Source: Chloroflexota bacterium
GTDB taxonomy: Bacteria; Chloroflexota; Dehalococcoidia; JACQUE01
NCBI GenBank assembly: GCA_016210425.1
Contig: JACQUE010000150.1
Location: 1 to 9,129, forward strand
DNA length: 9,129 nucleotides
Reading direction: 5' to 3'
Below the pieces are notes generated by a model that was not told the DNA's origin, ran no database searches, and saw nothing but the letters and a program-made list of their open reading frames with translations. The position numbers and the translations under genes were made by a program. Below are positions 1 through 6,182 of the stretch, piece by piece (position 1 is the stretch's first letter; each line of letters opens with the position of its first letter).

Positions 1-2
1 CA

Positions 3-161
3 TTATATCGGGCGATCAAGGCAATCGATGACAACAAGGAGAAGCTGCCAAAGGACCTTTATAACGAGGCGGACCAGGCCATCCGTGCTCAACTGCGCAG
101 GCACCTGGAGCGCGAGGATAGCTGGATCGAGGAGGCGTTTGCCGGAAGGTCCCGCTTCTAG
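3..161 (+). CDS. C-terminal end of an unidentified protein (5' truncated by window edge)
   Basis: An open frame enters from the left edge and ends at TAG 159-161, giving 52 residues of a C-terminus. The peptide is highly charged and looks helical, with Lys, Glu, Asp and Arg alternating with Ala, Leu and Ile, and it ends in Gly-Arg-Ser-Arg-Phe. Codon choice (G/C in third positions) looks like real coding, and the next gene follows 28 bases later on the same strand with its own ribosome binding site. I do not recognise the family from this fragment. No function is proposed. Confidence 0.5.
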   Translation, partial: LYRAIKAIDDNKEKLPKDLYNEADQAIRAQLRRHLEREDSWIEEAFAGRSRF

Positions 162-189
162 AGCTGCAAATGTCGAAGGGGATAATGCC

Positions 190-420
190 ATGCTGGATAA
201 ACTGGACGATTGGCCCCGGCACCAGATCGCAAGCGCCTTCGACCACGTGGCCAACGGCGACTACCGTTGGTTCGACTGCTACTGGTTCTGCGCCTGCGAC
301 CCATCGGGCTCGGTGGCGCTCGTTACCGGCATCGGGGTCTACAACAACATGAACGTGCTGGACGCTCAAGCATGCCCACGCCGCCATGTGGAAGCTTACC
401 GATCGCGTGGCGGGCCATGA
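190..420 (+). pseudogene. Truncated N-terminal fragment of a DUF7064/7065-like (CrtC/lipocalin-like) protein
   Basis: ATG 190 follows an AAGGGG ribosome binding site at 176-181 (8-base spacing). The first ~58 residues look like the start of the large hypothetical proteins related to DUF7064/DUF7065. These begin with a His-Gln segment, a Tyr-Trp-Phe plus Asp-Pro-x-Gly strand, and a Gly-x-Gly-x-Tyr-x-Asn strand followed by Asp-Ala. Here they are RWFDCYWF, DPSG, and GIGVYNN followed by NVLDA. Such proteins are usually over 300 residues, but this frame stops after 76. From about base 365 the peptide becomes Arg-rich and unconvincing, while another frame (368-427, ending TAA) reads a plausible tail, AHAAMWKLTDRVAGHER. 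The simplest reading is an internal deletion joining a gene start to another gene end out of frame. Family assignment is from memory of the motif pattern. A genuine small protein, coupled to the next gene by the ATGA overlap, is not excluded. Confidence 0.5.
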
Positions 421-653
421 GCGTTAAAGCCTACGTGCTGGTGGTAACCGATACCGCGAAGACCCAGGGCGTGGTCAGGCAGATGCGAGCCGTCCCTGGC
501 ATCGCCGAGGCTTACCGGATCATGGGCCCGTACGATATCGTTGCCGTTTTGGATGTGGAGGACCTTAGCGACATTCAAGTTGTGTTAAGGGAGAATATTC
601 GCCGCATCGATGGCGTGGAGAGCACGCTCACGTGCGTGGTCATACCTACCTAA
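417..653 (+). CDS. Stand-alone Lrp/AsnC ligand-binding (RAM) domain protein
   Basis: A 78-residue protein made only of the AsnC/Lrp C-terminal ligand-binding fold (RAM, beta-alpha-beta-beta-alpha-beta). Recognisable elements in order: strand 1 (KAYVLVVTD), helix 1 with the Val-Pro-Gly-Ile-Ala-Glu-Ala turn, strand 2 followed by MGPYDIVAVLDVED (the typical Gly-x-Tyr-Asp core, residues ~39-45), helix 2 (residues ~49-60), and a last strand with Gly-Val-x-Ser-Thr-x-Thr-x-Val-Val. There is no helix-turn-helix DNA-binding part, and the length matches known single-domain RAM proteins. RAM domains form dimers or higher oligomers that bind amino acids or other small molecules at subunit interfaces, and stand-alone versions are thought to modulate partner proteins. 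The start ATG 417 overlaps the preceding stop (ATGA), suggesting translational coupling. It converges on the oxidoreductase operon, with the stop codons 112 bases apart. Confidence 0.85.
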   Translation: MSVKAYVLVVTDTAKTQGVVRQMRAVPGIAEAYRIMGPYDIVAVLDVEDLSDIQVVLRENIRRIDGVESTLTCVVIPT

Positions 654-678
654 AGACGAGGGTAGACGACGTATGGAA

Positions 679-701
679 AGCTCGGGGAAGCTCCCGACGC
701 T
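679..701. terminator. Weak hairpin between convergent genes
   Basis: AGC+TCGGG (679-686) pairs with CCCGA (693-697) and GCT (699-701), giving eight base pairs with one bulged C and a six-base loop. It sits in the 112-base gap between the convergent RAM gene and the oxidoreductase operon, where a bidirectional terminator would be useful. No U-tract follows on the + strand and only a short TTT on the - strand, so intrinsic termination is doubtful. Confidence 0.25.
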
Positions 702-765
702 TCGACTTCGCCTCATGCAGACTGCTTGTTGTGAACTCGGGAGGAAACTGGGGGATTAGGTACCG

Positions 766-1863
766 TCATTCTTGCAACGCCGCGAGACTGCGCTGGGCGT
801 GCCGCCGTTGGCGTTTCGCGTGCCTTGCCAGCAAGTCCAGCGTGCCGGGGAATTCGTCAATAGGACGCACCTCTATAACACCCGCGGCTGCCGCAGCAGC
901 GAGCATCTCGGCACCAGCCTGGCTACGCAGGATCGCTACGGTCCAACCGTCTATGCCGATACCTCCAGCGGCGATGTCCGCATGCTCGGCTGAGAAGTCG
1001 GCGCAGAAGGAACACTCAGGGCGGGCGTGGAGCTTCGCGTCTTTCAAGGGTATCTCGCGCACCTCGCCAGACTTCAAGTAGACGAGGACCTTGCCCTTGA
1101 TGTTGACCTTAACAACCTCGTCCAGGTCGATGCCCATCTCGCCCTGGATCTGCTGCTCCATCAGCCCCTCATACGTAAAGGCCTCGCTGCAAAGCAGCCC
1201 TATCGTAACATCGATCCTGTCGCCATACTCATGTAGCTTCGCTAGGCGCGCTTTGCCTACGGGGGACACCTCGCAAGGCGTGCCCACGAGAGCCAATCTC
1301 CCCAGATTGCGTTTGGCGGCGTCGAGCATGGCCAAGGGGTTGGGCGAGTAGGTGTAGCGGGACCCGCCGCTGGCCAGGAGATCCTCGAAGGTTCTAACGG
1401 CCTTGGGAAGAGGTATCCACCTTCGCTGCGGGTCAGTCCCCGAGACGATGGCCCCATCAATGCGCCCCTGCGCCAGTGCCCACCCCAGCAATGCGGTAAC
1501 GACGCCCCCATCCTGGCAAACGTGCATGACCCGCTCATCCGTGGTGCGCGCCATTACCACCTCGCGATATACGCCGAAGGCCTGTTCCTCTTCCGTGCGC
1601 TCCCGACCGAAGAAGAGCCGGTCCAGCGCCTCAATGCTCGGCTCAAGGCGGGGGCAGACTGCCGCGCAGACGTCACAATCTATCGTCTCCGAGACCACGC
1701 AGAGATCGGGCATTGAGGCGATGACCGTCTGGATGGGTTTGCCCTTCTCGTATTGCAGGACATCGTAGGGGCAAACGACCACGCAGGTGCCACACTCACT
1801 GCACGTGCCTTTCTTGACAACCTCGTTAATCATCCGCCGAAAAGTGGGCCTACCGCTGCTCAT
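766..1863 (-). CDS. FrhB/FdhB-family iron-sulfur flavoprotein (coenzyme F420 hydrogenase/dehydrogenase beta-like)
   Basis: A 365-residue protein of the coenzyme F420 hydrogenase/dehydrogenase beta family. A ferredoxin-like N-terminus carries CxxCxxCxxxCP at Cys21/24/27/31 and a second set, Cys55, Cys63, Cys66, Cys70 ending CPR, so two [4Fe-4S] clusters are likely. The FrhB N-domain follows (ARTTDERVMHVCQDGGVVTALL, split here as residues ~105-120 and 121-126), then the FrhB C-domain with the conserved VGTPCE (Cys197), LCSEAF (Cys225) and CSFCADFSAEHADI (Cys284, Cys287). Family members bind FAD and move electrons between Fe-S clusters and F420. Relatives use other acceptors or substrates, such as BciB. 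The gene starts 8 bases after korC, with a strong Shine-Dalgarno overlapping the korC stop, so it is the last gene of the operon. I infer that it is the electron-output subunit of the 2-oxoacid oxidoreductase. Its real acceptor cannot be read from the sequence. Confidence 0.88.
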   Translation of the reverse strand: MSSGRPTFRRMINEVVKKGTCSECGTCVVVCPYDVLQYEKGKPIQTVIASMPDLCVVSETIDCDVCAAVCPRLEPSIEALDRLFFGRERTEEEQAFGVYREVVMARTTDERVMHVCQDGGVVTALLGWALAQGRIDGAIVSGTDPQRRWIPLPKAVRTFEDLLASGGSRYTYSPNPLAMLDAAKRNLGRLALVGTPCEVSPVGKARLAKLHEYGDRIDVTIGLLCSEAFTYEGLMEQQIQGEMGIDLDEVVKVNIKGKVLVYLKSGEVREIPLKDAKLHARPECSFCADFSAEHADIAAGGIGIDGWTVAILRSQAGAEMLAAAAAAGVIEVRPIDEFPGTLDLLARHAKRQRRHAQRSLAALQE

Positions 1864-1865
1864 CG

Positions 1866-1873
1866 CCCCTCCT
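1866..1873 (-). promoter_or_regulatory. Strong Shine-Dalgarno for the FrhB-like gene
   Basis: AGGAGGGG on the - strand, with the AGGAGG core four bases upstream of ATG 1863. It overlaps the korC stop codon (TAG, 1872-1874), favouring translation by ribosomes finishing korC. It also decides the start at 1863 over the internal Met at 1833. Confidence 0.75.
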
Positions 1874-2426
1874 AGTTCTCCCGGCCGCTGAGTGCGCCCT
1901 CATGGTATGCTTTGCCTGCCGCGAAGGCCTTCAGGTTGCCGTCCTTGAAGCGGGCGGGGGCCTGAGCCGCCACCGCCTGCTCAAGCGCCCCTTTCGGAAG
2001 CAGAGAGAGGAGGTGGTCGAGTACGCCCATCATCACACTGTTAGCGTACATCGTCGAGCCCGTCACCTTCTCGCTGATTTCCATGGCCGGCACCCTGTAA
2101 ATAGGGTCCCCGAAGCCGGAGGGGTCGCTGACCATCGTGGGCTCCAGCAGCAGGACACCGCCTGGTTTCAGGTTGGGCAGATCGCGTTGGAGTGAGGGCT
2201 GCGCCATTGCAACGAGGACATCGGCGGTTATCAGCCATGGGTAATCGATCTCCCGGTCGCACATCACGACGTCGCCTCGGGAATAGCCACCCCGCGTAGC
2301 AGCCCCGTAGCTGGCGGACTGGGTAGCGTGGAGGTTGCCGAAGCGGACCGCCGCTACCGCCAAAGTCGTCGCCATGAAGAGCAAGCCCTGCCCGCCACTG
2401 CCGGTAAATCGTATGTCATAACGCAT
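1872..2426 (-). CDS. korC: 2-oxoacid:ferredoxin oxidoreductase, gamma subunit
   Basis: A 184-residue protein matching the whole gamma subunit/domain of 2-oxoacid:ferredoxin oxidoreductases (KorC/PorG). It opens with the glycine-rich GSGGQG at residues 9-14 after a beta strand. SYGAATRGG follows at 39-47, the counterpart of the family's Ser-Tyr-Gly-x-x-x-Arg-Gly-Gly, then DYPWLITADVLVAMAQ and a C-terminal helix-rich part. The gamma subunit completes the catalytic heterotetramer and takes part in coenzyme A handling at the interface with alpha and beta. It starts 3 bases after the korB stop. Its Shine-Dalgarno GGAG lies within the end of korB, 8 bases before ATG 2426. The order D-A-B-C is typical of 2-oxoglutarate ferredoxin oxidoreductases, but substrate specificity (2-oxoglutarate, branched-chain or other 2-oxoacid) is not certain. 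Confidence 0.92.
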   Translation of the reverse strand: MRYDIRFTGSGGQGLLFMATTLAVAAVRFGNLHATQSASYGAATRGGYSRGDVVMCDREIDYPWLITADVLVAMAQPSLQRDLPNLKPGGVLLLEPTMVSDPSGFGDPIYRVPAMEISEKVTGSTMYANSVMMGVLDHLLSLLPKGALEQAVAAQAPARFKDGNLKAFAAGKAYHEGALSGREN

Positions 2427-2429
2427 AGC

Positions 2430-3194
2430 CTATGCTCCAACGAACTCGCCCACAGGCAGGCGGCCCGTCTCCACCACCTCTTGCAGCGCCTGGATGCCGT
2501 AGCTTGTTCGGATGGTGATCCACTCTGCCAGGTTCCGCGCATCGCGCAGGTCGTTGAGCTTGCCGAATTCCGGTGGACACTGAGAAAGCGCCTCTACAAA
2601 GCGAAATCCATCGCCCGACAGCGCCTTCTTGATCGACTCCTTCAGCTCCCTTGGATACAAAGTGGACCAGCGGGAGACGTATCTCGCTCCGGCGGCCACA
2701 GCGAGCCGGCAGACATCGAATGGCCGGTTCATGTTTCCTGTAGGGGTCGTGGTTGTCTTAATGTCCACCGGTGTTGTGGGGCTGGCCTGGCCACCGGTCA
2801 AGCCGTAGATCATGTTGTTCACCATGATCACGCACAGGTCGTGGTTTCTATTGGCGGCATGGATCAGATGGTTGCCACCGATAGAGAGGCCATCTCCATC
2901 GCCCAAGAAGACGACTACACGCAGGTCGGGACGCACCGCTTTAGCACCAATAGCCGCGGGCAATGCCCTGCCGTGTGTCGAGTGCAGCGAGTCCATTTTC
3001 AGATAGCCGCCGATGCGTCCGGTGCAGCCGATGCCAGTGATAACCGCCATGCTTTTGGGGTCTAATTCAAGCTCGTCTACTGCCCGCATGAAAGCCGTCA
3101 TAACGATGCCGATGCCGCAGCCTGGGCAGAACATGGTGGGGAGCCTGTCTGCGCGCAGGTACTTGAGGACGGGGTTCTGGTGGTTATCGCCCAT
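2430..3194 (-). CDS. korB: 2-oxoacid:ferredoxin oxidoreductase, beta subunit (TPP-binding)
   Basis: A 254-residue protein covering the full beta subunit. FCPGCG (Cys23, Cys26), GIGCTGR (Cys57) and Cys206 (SQCPPEFG) fit the four ligands of the beta-subunit [4Fe-4S] cluster. HSTHGRALPAAIGAK precedes the thiamine diphosphate/Mg motif GDGD (98-101), which ends 25 residues later in VNN (Asn126-Asn127). YGLTGGQ and SPTTP follow (130-141), as in KorB/VorA proteins. The subunit decarboxylates the 2-oxoacid on TPP and passes electrons one at a time to the cluster, with CoA accepting the acyl group. Two starts are possible: GTG 3200, which overlaps the korA stop as GTGA, and ATG 3194. The AAGGG Shine-Dalgarno is only 2 bases from the GTG but 8 from the ATG, so 3194 is chosen. 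Odd point: the fourth cysteine is followed by Pro-Pro rather than the more common Pro-Thr-Cys-Asn. Confidence 0.95.
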   Translation of the reverse strand: MGDNHQNPVLKYLRADRLPTMFCPGCGIGIVMTAFMRAVDELELDPKSMAVITGIGCTGRIGGYLKMDSLHSTHGRALPAAIGAKAVRPDLRVVVFLGDGDGLSIGGNHLIHAANRNHDLCVIMVNNMIYGLTGGQASPTTPVDIKTTTTPTGNMNRPFDVCRLAVAAGARYVSRWSTLYPRELKESIKKALSGDGFRFVEALSQCPPEFGKLNDLRDARNLAEWITIRTSYGIQALQEVVETGRLPVGEFVGA

Positions 3195-3196
3195 AG

Positions 3197-4324
3197 TCAC
3201 TGCCCTTGCGACTTGTGGAGGGCAACATCGACGAGTCTGCGAGGGTCGATGGGGGCGCCAATGCTCGAGACGATGTCGATTGGCATGGCCAGCCCAACCA
3301 CCTCTCTCACAAGATGGACGACCTGCCCGAGGCTCATTTCAGCGATGACAACCTGCTTGCAGGTTGCCAAAGCCTCGGCGAGGGCCTGGTCCGGGAACGG
3401 GCTTAAAGTTTTGGGTACGAAATAGCCTGTCTTTATTCCTCGTTCCCGCAACTCCCTCCATGCCCAGCGCACCGAGGCCGCCGCCGCACCGTAGCCCACG
3501 AAAACGATCTCGGCCTCAAGCACATCCTTCACCTCGTAGTCCACGATATCGTCGACATGGCAAAGGATCTTGTCCCGCAGCCGGCGCAAAAGCTGCTCGT
3601 TTACTACAAGGTCCTCAGTGGGGTAGCCTCGCTCATCATGGGCGAGGCCGGTGGCCAATACGTTGGCACCGATACCCAAGGTTGGGAAGCCCGGCGCAGC
3701 ATCGGGCGCCGCGCGGTAGGGTGTGGAGATGTTGGCAGCTTCCAAAATACGGCGTCCTTCCACCGCCAGGTCTTCCCTCAGCACGACCTCGCCACGAACA
3801 CGCGCCAGTTCCCCGTCGGCGAGCAGGACGGCCGGAACTCTATAGTGTTCGGCGAGGTTGAAAGCGCGGATGGTGAGATCGTACAACTCCTGCAGTTTAC
3901 TAGGCGCAACAACGATGATGGTCTGGTCACCATGGCGGCCCCAGATGGCCTGCATCGTATCTTGCTGGGCTCCCAGGGTGGGGATGCCCGTGCTGGGCCC
4001 CGATCTTTGAACGTTAACGATAACGCAGGGCAACTCCAGCATCGTAGCTAAGCCCAGGTTTTCCTGCATGAGGCTAAAGCCGGGGCCGCTGGTAGCAGTC
4101 ATGGGCTTGGCACCGGCCCAACTCGCTCCCACCATTGCGGCCATCGAGGCGATCTCGTCCTCCATCTGCAGAAATACGCCGTCTGCTTTGGGGAGCTCCC
4201 GGGCCATGGCCTCCATTATTTCGCTGCTCGGGGTTATCGGATAGCCGAAGTAAGCTCGGCAGCCGGCGTGAAGGGCGGCGTAGGCGATGGCCTCGTTACC
4301 CGATATGAGCACGGTCTCCGTCAT
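3197..4324 (-). CDS. korA: 2-oxoacid:ferredoxin oxidoreductase, alpha subunit
   Basis: A 375-residue alpha subunit at full family length. It has GNEAIAYAA at the N-terminus, YPITPSSE at 28-35, the QMEDE motif at 53-57, TSGPGFSLM at 78-86 and NVQRSGPSTGIPT at 104-116. These are the pyrimidine-binding domain signatures of pyruvate/2-oxoacid oxidoreductase alpha chains, where the Glu of MEDE activates the TPP aminopyrimidine. A second domain (residues ~270-375, VFVGYGAAAAS then MSLGQVVHLV) is the transketolase-C-like domain seen in KorA and VorB. Start ATG 4324 overlaps the korD stop (ATGA), with GGAG five bases upstream. The gene ends overlapping the alternative GTG start of korB. The tight packing implies a stoichiometric complex. 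The alpha subunit type resembles 2-oxoglutarate or branched-chain enzymes more than pyruvate enzymes. This is a family-level judgement. Confidence 0.95.
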   Translation of the reverse strand: MTETVLISGNEAIAYAALHAGCRAYFGYPITPSSEIMEAMARELPKADGVFLQMEDEIASMAAMVGASWAGAKPMTATSGPGFSLMQENLGLATMLELPCVIVNVQRSGPSTGIPTLGAQQDTMQAIWGRHGDQTIIVVAPSKLQELYDLTIRAFNLAEHYRVPAVLLADGELARVRGEVVLREDLAVEGRRILEAANISTPYRAAPDAAPGFPTLGIGANVLATGLAHDERGYPTEDLVVNEQLLRRLRDKILCHVDDIVDYEVKDVLEAEIVFVGYGAAAASVRWAWRELRERGIKTGYFVPKTLSPFPDQALAEALATCKQVVIAEMSLGQVVHLVREVVGLAMPIDIVSSIGAPIDPRRLVDVALHKSQGQ

Positions 4325-4557
4325 CGCTGCTCCGAGACGACAATGGCGAAGTCAGGGCAAATGATCTCACAGACCGTGCAGCCCGTGCACTGCCCGGTCA
4401 GCACAGGGTAATGATATCCTGCCGCTGAAAACGCCTCCGACAGTTGGAGGGCGCCGACCGGACAGAGCCTCACGCATAGGTCACAGCCCTTACAGTAACG
4501 CTGCTCTACCGTTACCGTGGCGTGGGGCTTCGTCTCCGTGTATATGATTCGTGCCAT
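4321..4557 (-). CDS. korD: 2-oxoacid:ferredoxin oxidoreductase, delta (di-[4Fe-4S] ferredoxin) subunit
   Basis: A 78-residue ferredoxin-like subunit with two classical motifs: CKGCDLCVRLCP (Cys22/25/28/32) and CTGCTVCEIICP (Cys57/60/63/67). These bind two [4Fe-4S] clusters that relay electrons out of the TPP/beta-subunit centre. The spacing between motifs and the short N-terminus match KorD/PorD delta subunits. ATG 4557 is preferred over the in-frame ATG at 4593. The predicted promoter places transcription start near 4595, which would leave the longer form almost leaderless, and AAGGGG at 4568-4573 lies upstream of 4557, though at a long 10-base spacing. As first gene of the operon it is coupled to korA by ATGA. 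Confidence 0.92.
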   Translation of the reverse strand: MARIIYTETKPHATVTVEQRYCKGCDLCVRLCPVGALQLSEAFSAAGYHYPVLTGQCTGCTVCEIICPDFAIVVSEQR

Positions 4558-4601
4558 ATTCCACGATCCCCTTATGGGCACAACTACGCACATCCACTGG
4601 A

Positions 4602-4630
4602 ATATTAGGCCGTGCTATCCATGTTGTCAA
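4602..4630 (-). promoter_or_regulatory. Sigma-70-type promoter for the korDABC-frhB operon
   Basis: On the - strand a perfect -35 box TTGACA (4625-4630), a 17-base spacer and a -10 box TAATAT (4602-4607, 4 of 6 consensus). The predicted start of transcription is near 4595, giving a leader of about 38 bases before ATG 4557. The perfect -35, ideal spacer and correct placement make this convincing without an experiment. Confidence 0.72.
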
Positions 4631-4694
4631 GTCTTGGGACATTATCCTTGCCAGCCACCAACTTCAACGGCGCCCAGTGCTCCCACAATAGTAA

Positions 4695-5092
4695 GCAACG
4701 CTTAAAGAACATGTGGCCCGGCAGTGTGAAGGCGTCGAAGAGCTAGGTTGATGGAAATCCTGGCACATCGTTCTGCCGGATGCGAAGGTGTCGCGCGCTC
4801 ACGCGCGCCTAGAATGCAGCGATGCCGGTTGCGTCCTTGTTGACCTCGGCTCAGCCAATGGCACGCGCGTTAACGGCCAACCTGCCCAACACGCCGCCTC
4901 GTGCCGGGCGATGTCATTCACTTAGGCGACAGTACCCTTCTCTTTGAGACCGGCGCGCCCTTCGCGGAGCCCGATGTGACAGTCATCGATTCCGAGGCCG
5001 ACCTAGAGGCAACGCTGGCCCCTCGAAGGCGACAGCCTTTCAGCACCGACAGTACCGGCCGGATCACGGCGACCTACGCACCGTGCGGGTAG
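4695..5092 (+). pseudogene. Decayed FHA (forkhead-associated) domain gene
   Basis: Frame 3 from 4695 reads into a clear FHA domain: IVLPDAKVSRAHARLE (4767-4814), then VLVDLGSANGTRVNGQPA (4833-4886). This includes the phosphothreonine-binding Ser-Arg-x-His and the Asn-Gly pair. The same domain continues in frame 2 from about 4892: RRLVPGDVIHLGDSTLLFET, the last strands of an FHA. A frameshift near 4887-4895 separates the halves. The Gly that begins the family's Gly-Arg signature is at 4746-4748, and the next codon, where Arg is invariant, is TGA (4749-4751), one transition from CGA. No start codon serves the first half. The frame-2 tail ends at TAG 5090-5092 after a low-similarity stretch. The live gene would bind phosphothreonine peptides. 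This copy cannot make the domain. Confidence 0.8.
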
Positions 5093-5310
5093 GCGAGGCA
5101 TCCAATCTTGGGTATTGAGCACTCAGCCCAGCGATCTCCCCGCAACTGGGAGCTACTGGCCAGGCTGGCATGCTTGTTCAGCGGGTGTGGCTGCACAACA
5201 GGATGCCTCTTGACCTCAGCAAATTGTCCAAACCCGATACCCGCCACCCAACTATCACGTCATAGTGCCGGTCGGCCAAGTGTAGCCGACGGACCTATCC
5301 GTCACAGCCT
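5093..5310. other. Non-coding stretch between FHA relic and SDR gene
   Basis: No convincing gene is seen in these 218 bases. A + strand frame from 5108 is open but resembles nothing and runs through Cys/Gly/Ser-rich composition. The one structured element is the inverted repeat GTCGGC (5271-5276) and GCCGAC (5285-5290) with an eight-base loop, about 20 bases past the SDR stop codon on the - strand. It could act in 3'-end formation for the SDR mRNA, but no U-tract follows it. Confidence 0.4.
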
Positions 5311-6147
5311 CTAGGGCTCCACCGGGTAGTGTGCCAGGACCTCGGCTTCGCTCAGGCGACCGAGGGACAAATGAACCTGATCGTCGTAGACGACATTGCC
5401 TGTGTAGGCGCGCGGGTCCTGGGAGCAGATGAGGACGGCTGCATCGCGGAAGATATCGCTGGTCATGCGCCAGCCCGAATAAACGAACTGTCTCCCACCC
5501 CGTGTCACAGCCCAGTGGCCACCCTCGGTCCAAATAGGTCGGCGCGGTGCCAGTGCGTTCACTGCAATCCCTTGCCCCGCCAACTCCGCTGCAAGTCCCT
5601 GAGTGAATCGCTCCAGGGCCGCCTTGGTCGTGCCATAGTGCGTGTTGCCGCCAACGGGCTTCTCATAGGGCCCGGGACCAGGCCCAACAGCTTGCCGTGA
5701 GGAGACATTGAGGATGTGGCCCCATCCCTGGTTGGCCATGGCAGGAATCACCGATCGGCTGAAGAGGAAAGGCCCCTTTACGTTCACGGTGAAAATGAGG
5801 TCCCAGTGACGTACCTGCATGTCTTTGATCGTGCCGGGCACCTGAATGCCCGCGTTGTTTACCAAGATGTCGATCCGGCCAAAGCTCTTTAGCGTGTAGT
5901 CCACCACGGCCTGGATCTCCTCTTCCTTCGCCACATCGCAGCGGAGGGCAACCGCCTGACCACCAGCCTCCTGTACCAACTGCACGGTTTGCTCAAGCGT
6001 CCCCGGGATCGCCGACTGGCCTTCCTTCTCGGTACGGGCCACAGCCACCACGGTGGCACCAGCGCGGCCCAGTCCGATGGCCAAATCCTTGCCTAGCCCT
6101 CGGCTGGCCCCGGTCACAATGGCAACCCGGTTCGAAAGCGCCCCCAT
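5311..6147 (-). CDS. Short-chain dehydrogenase/reductase (SDR), NAD(P)-dependent
   Basis: A 278-residue classical-type SDR. The Rossmann motif TGASRGLG is at 12-19, DVA after beta-strand 4 near 71-73, NNAG at 97-100, a catalytic Ser in NVSSRQ (149/150), and the catalytic YxxxK as Tyr171-Lys175. Arg after the second strand (VAVART) suggests a preference for NADP(H). The substrate is unknown. After the active site the usual Asn-Ala-Leu-Ala-Pro-Gly is replaced by Asn-Ala-Leu-Ala-Pro-Arg-Arg, and the chain has an inserted Gly/Pro-rich loop before the catalytic Tyr (residues ~153-167). Start ATG 6147 is chosen because AAGGAGG (6153-6159) sits exactly 5 bases upstream. The alternative GTG 6168 has no spaced ribosome site and would put that AAGGAGG inside the gene. 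The gene has its own promoter and is separated by 167 bases from the amidase gene. Confidence 0.93.
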   Translation of the reverse strand: MGALSNRVAIVTGASRGLGKDLAIGLGRAGATVVAVARTEKEGQSAIPGTLEQTVQLVQEAGGQAVALRCDVAKEEEIQAVVDYTLKSFGRIDILVNNAGIQVPGTIKDMQVRHWDLIFTVNVKGPFLFSRSVIPAMANQGWGHILNVSSRQAVGPGPGPYEKPVGGNTHYGTTKAALERFTQGLAAELAGQGIAVNALAPRRPIWTEGGHWAVTRGGRQFVYSGWRMTSDIFRDAAVLICSQDPRAYTGNVVYDDQVHLSLGRLSEAEVLAHYPVEP

Positions 6148-6152
6148 GCCAT

Positions 6153-6159
6153 CCTCCTT
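6153..6159 (-). promoter_or_regulatory. Consensus Shine-Dalgarno fixing the SDR start
   Basis: AAGGAGG on the - strand with five bases to ATG 6147. It is the best-matched ribosome binding site in the window and rules for the shorter SDR start. Confidence 0.75.
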
Positions 6160-6182
6160 GACGGACACCTTCTCTGAGCCAT

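Noticed and set aside
1403..1768. Long + strand frame within the FrhB-like gene
   Set aside because: It is antisense to a gene with conserved cysteine motifs. Its product is Ser/Arg-rich with no recognisable domain or ribosome binding site.
2328..3065. 245-codon + strand frame opposite korB/korC
   Set aside because: It is a shadow of two well-supported genes, with no domain or ribosome site. Long antisense frames are expected at this base composition.
4791..4808. GCGCG-CTCA-CGCGC inverted repeat
   Set aside because: It encodes the Ser-Arg-Ala-His-Ala-Arg core of the FHA relic, so the symmetry is explained by coding and has no U-tract or promoter nearby.
5108..5314. 68-codon + strand frame with Cys/Gly-rich segment
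   Set aside because: It has no ribosome site, no homology that I recognise, and it runs into the SDR gene's 3' end. It probably reflects open non-coding sequence.
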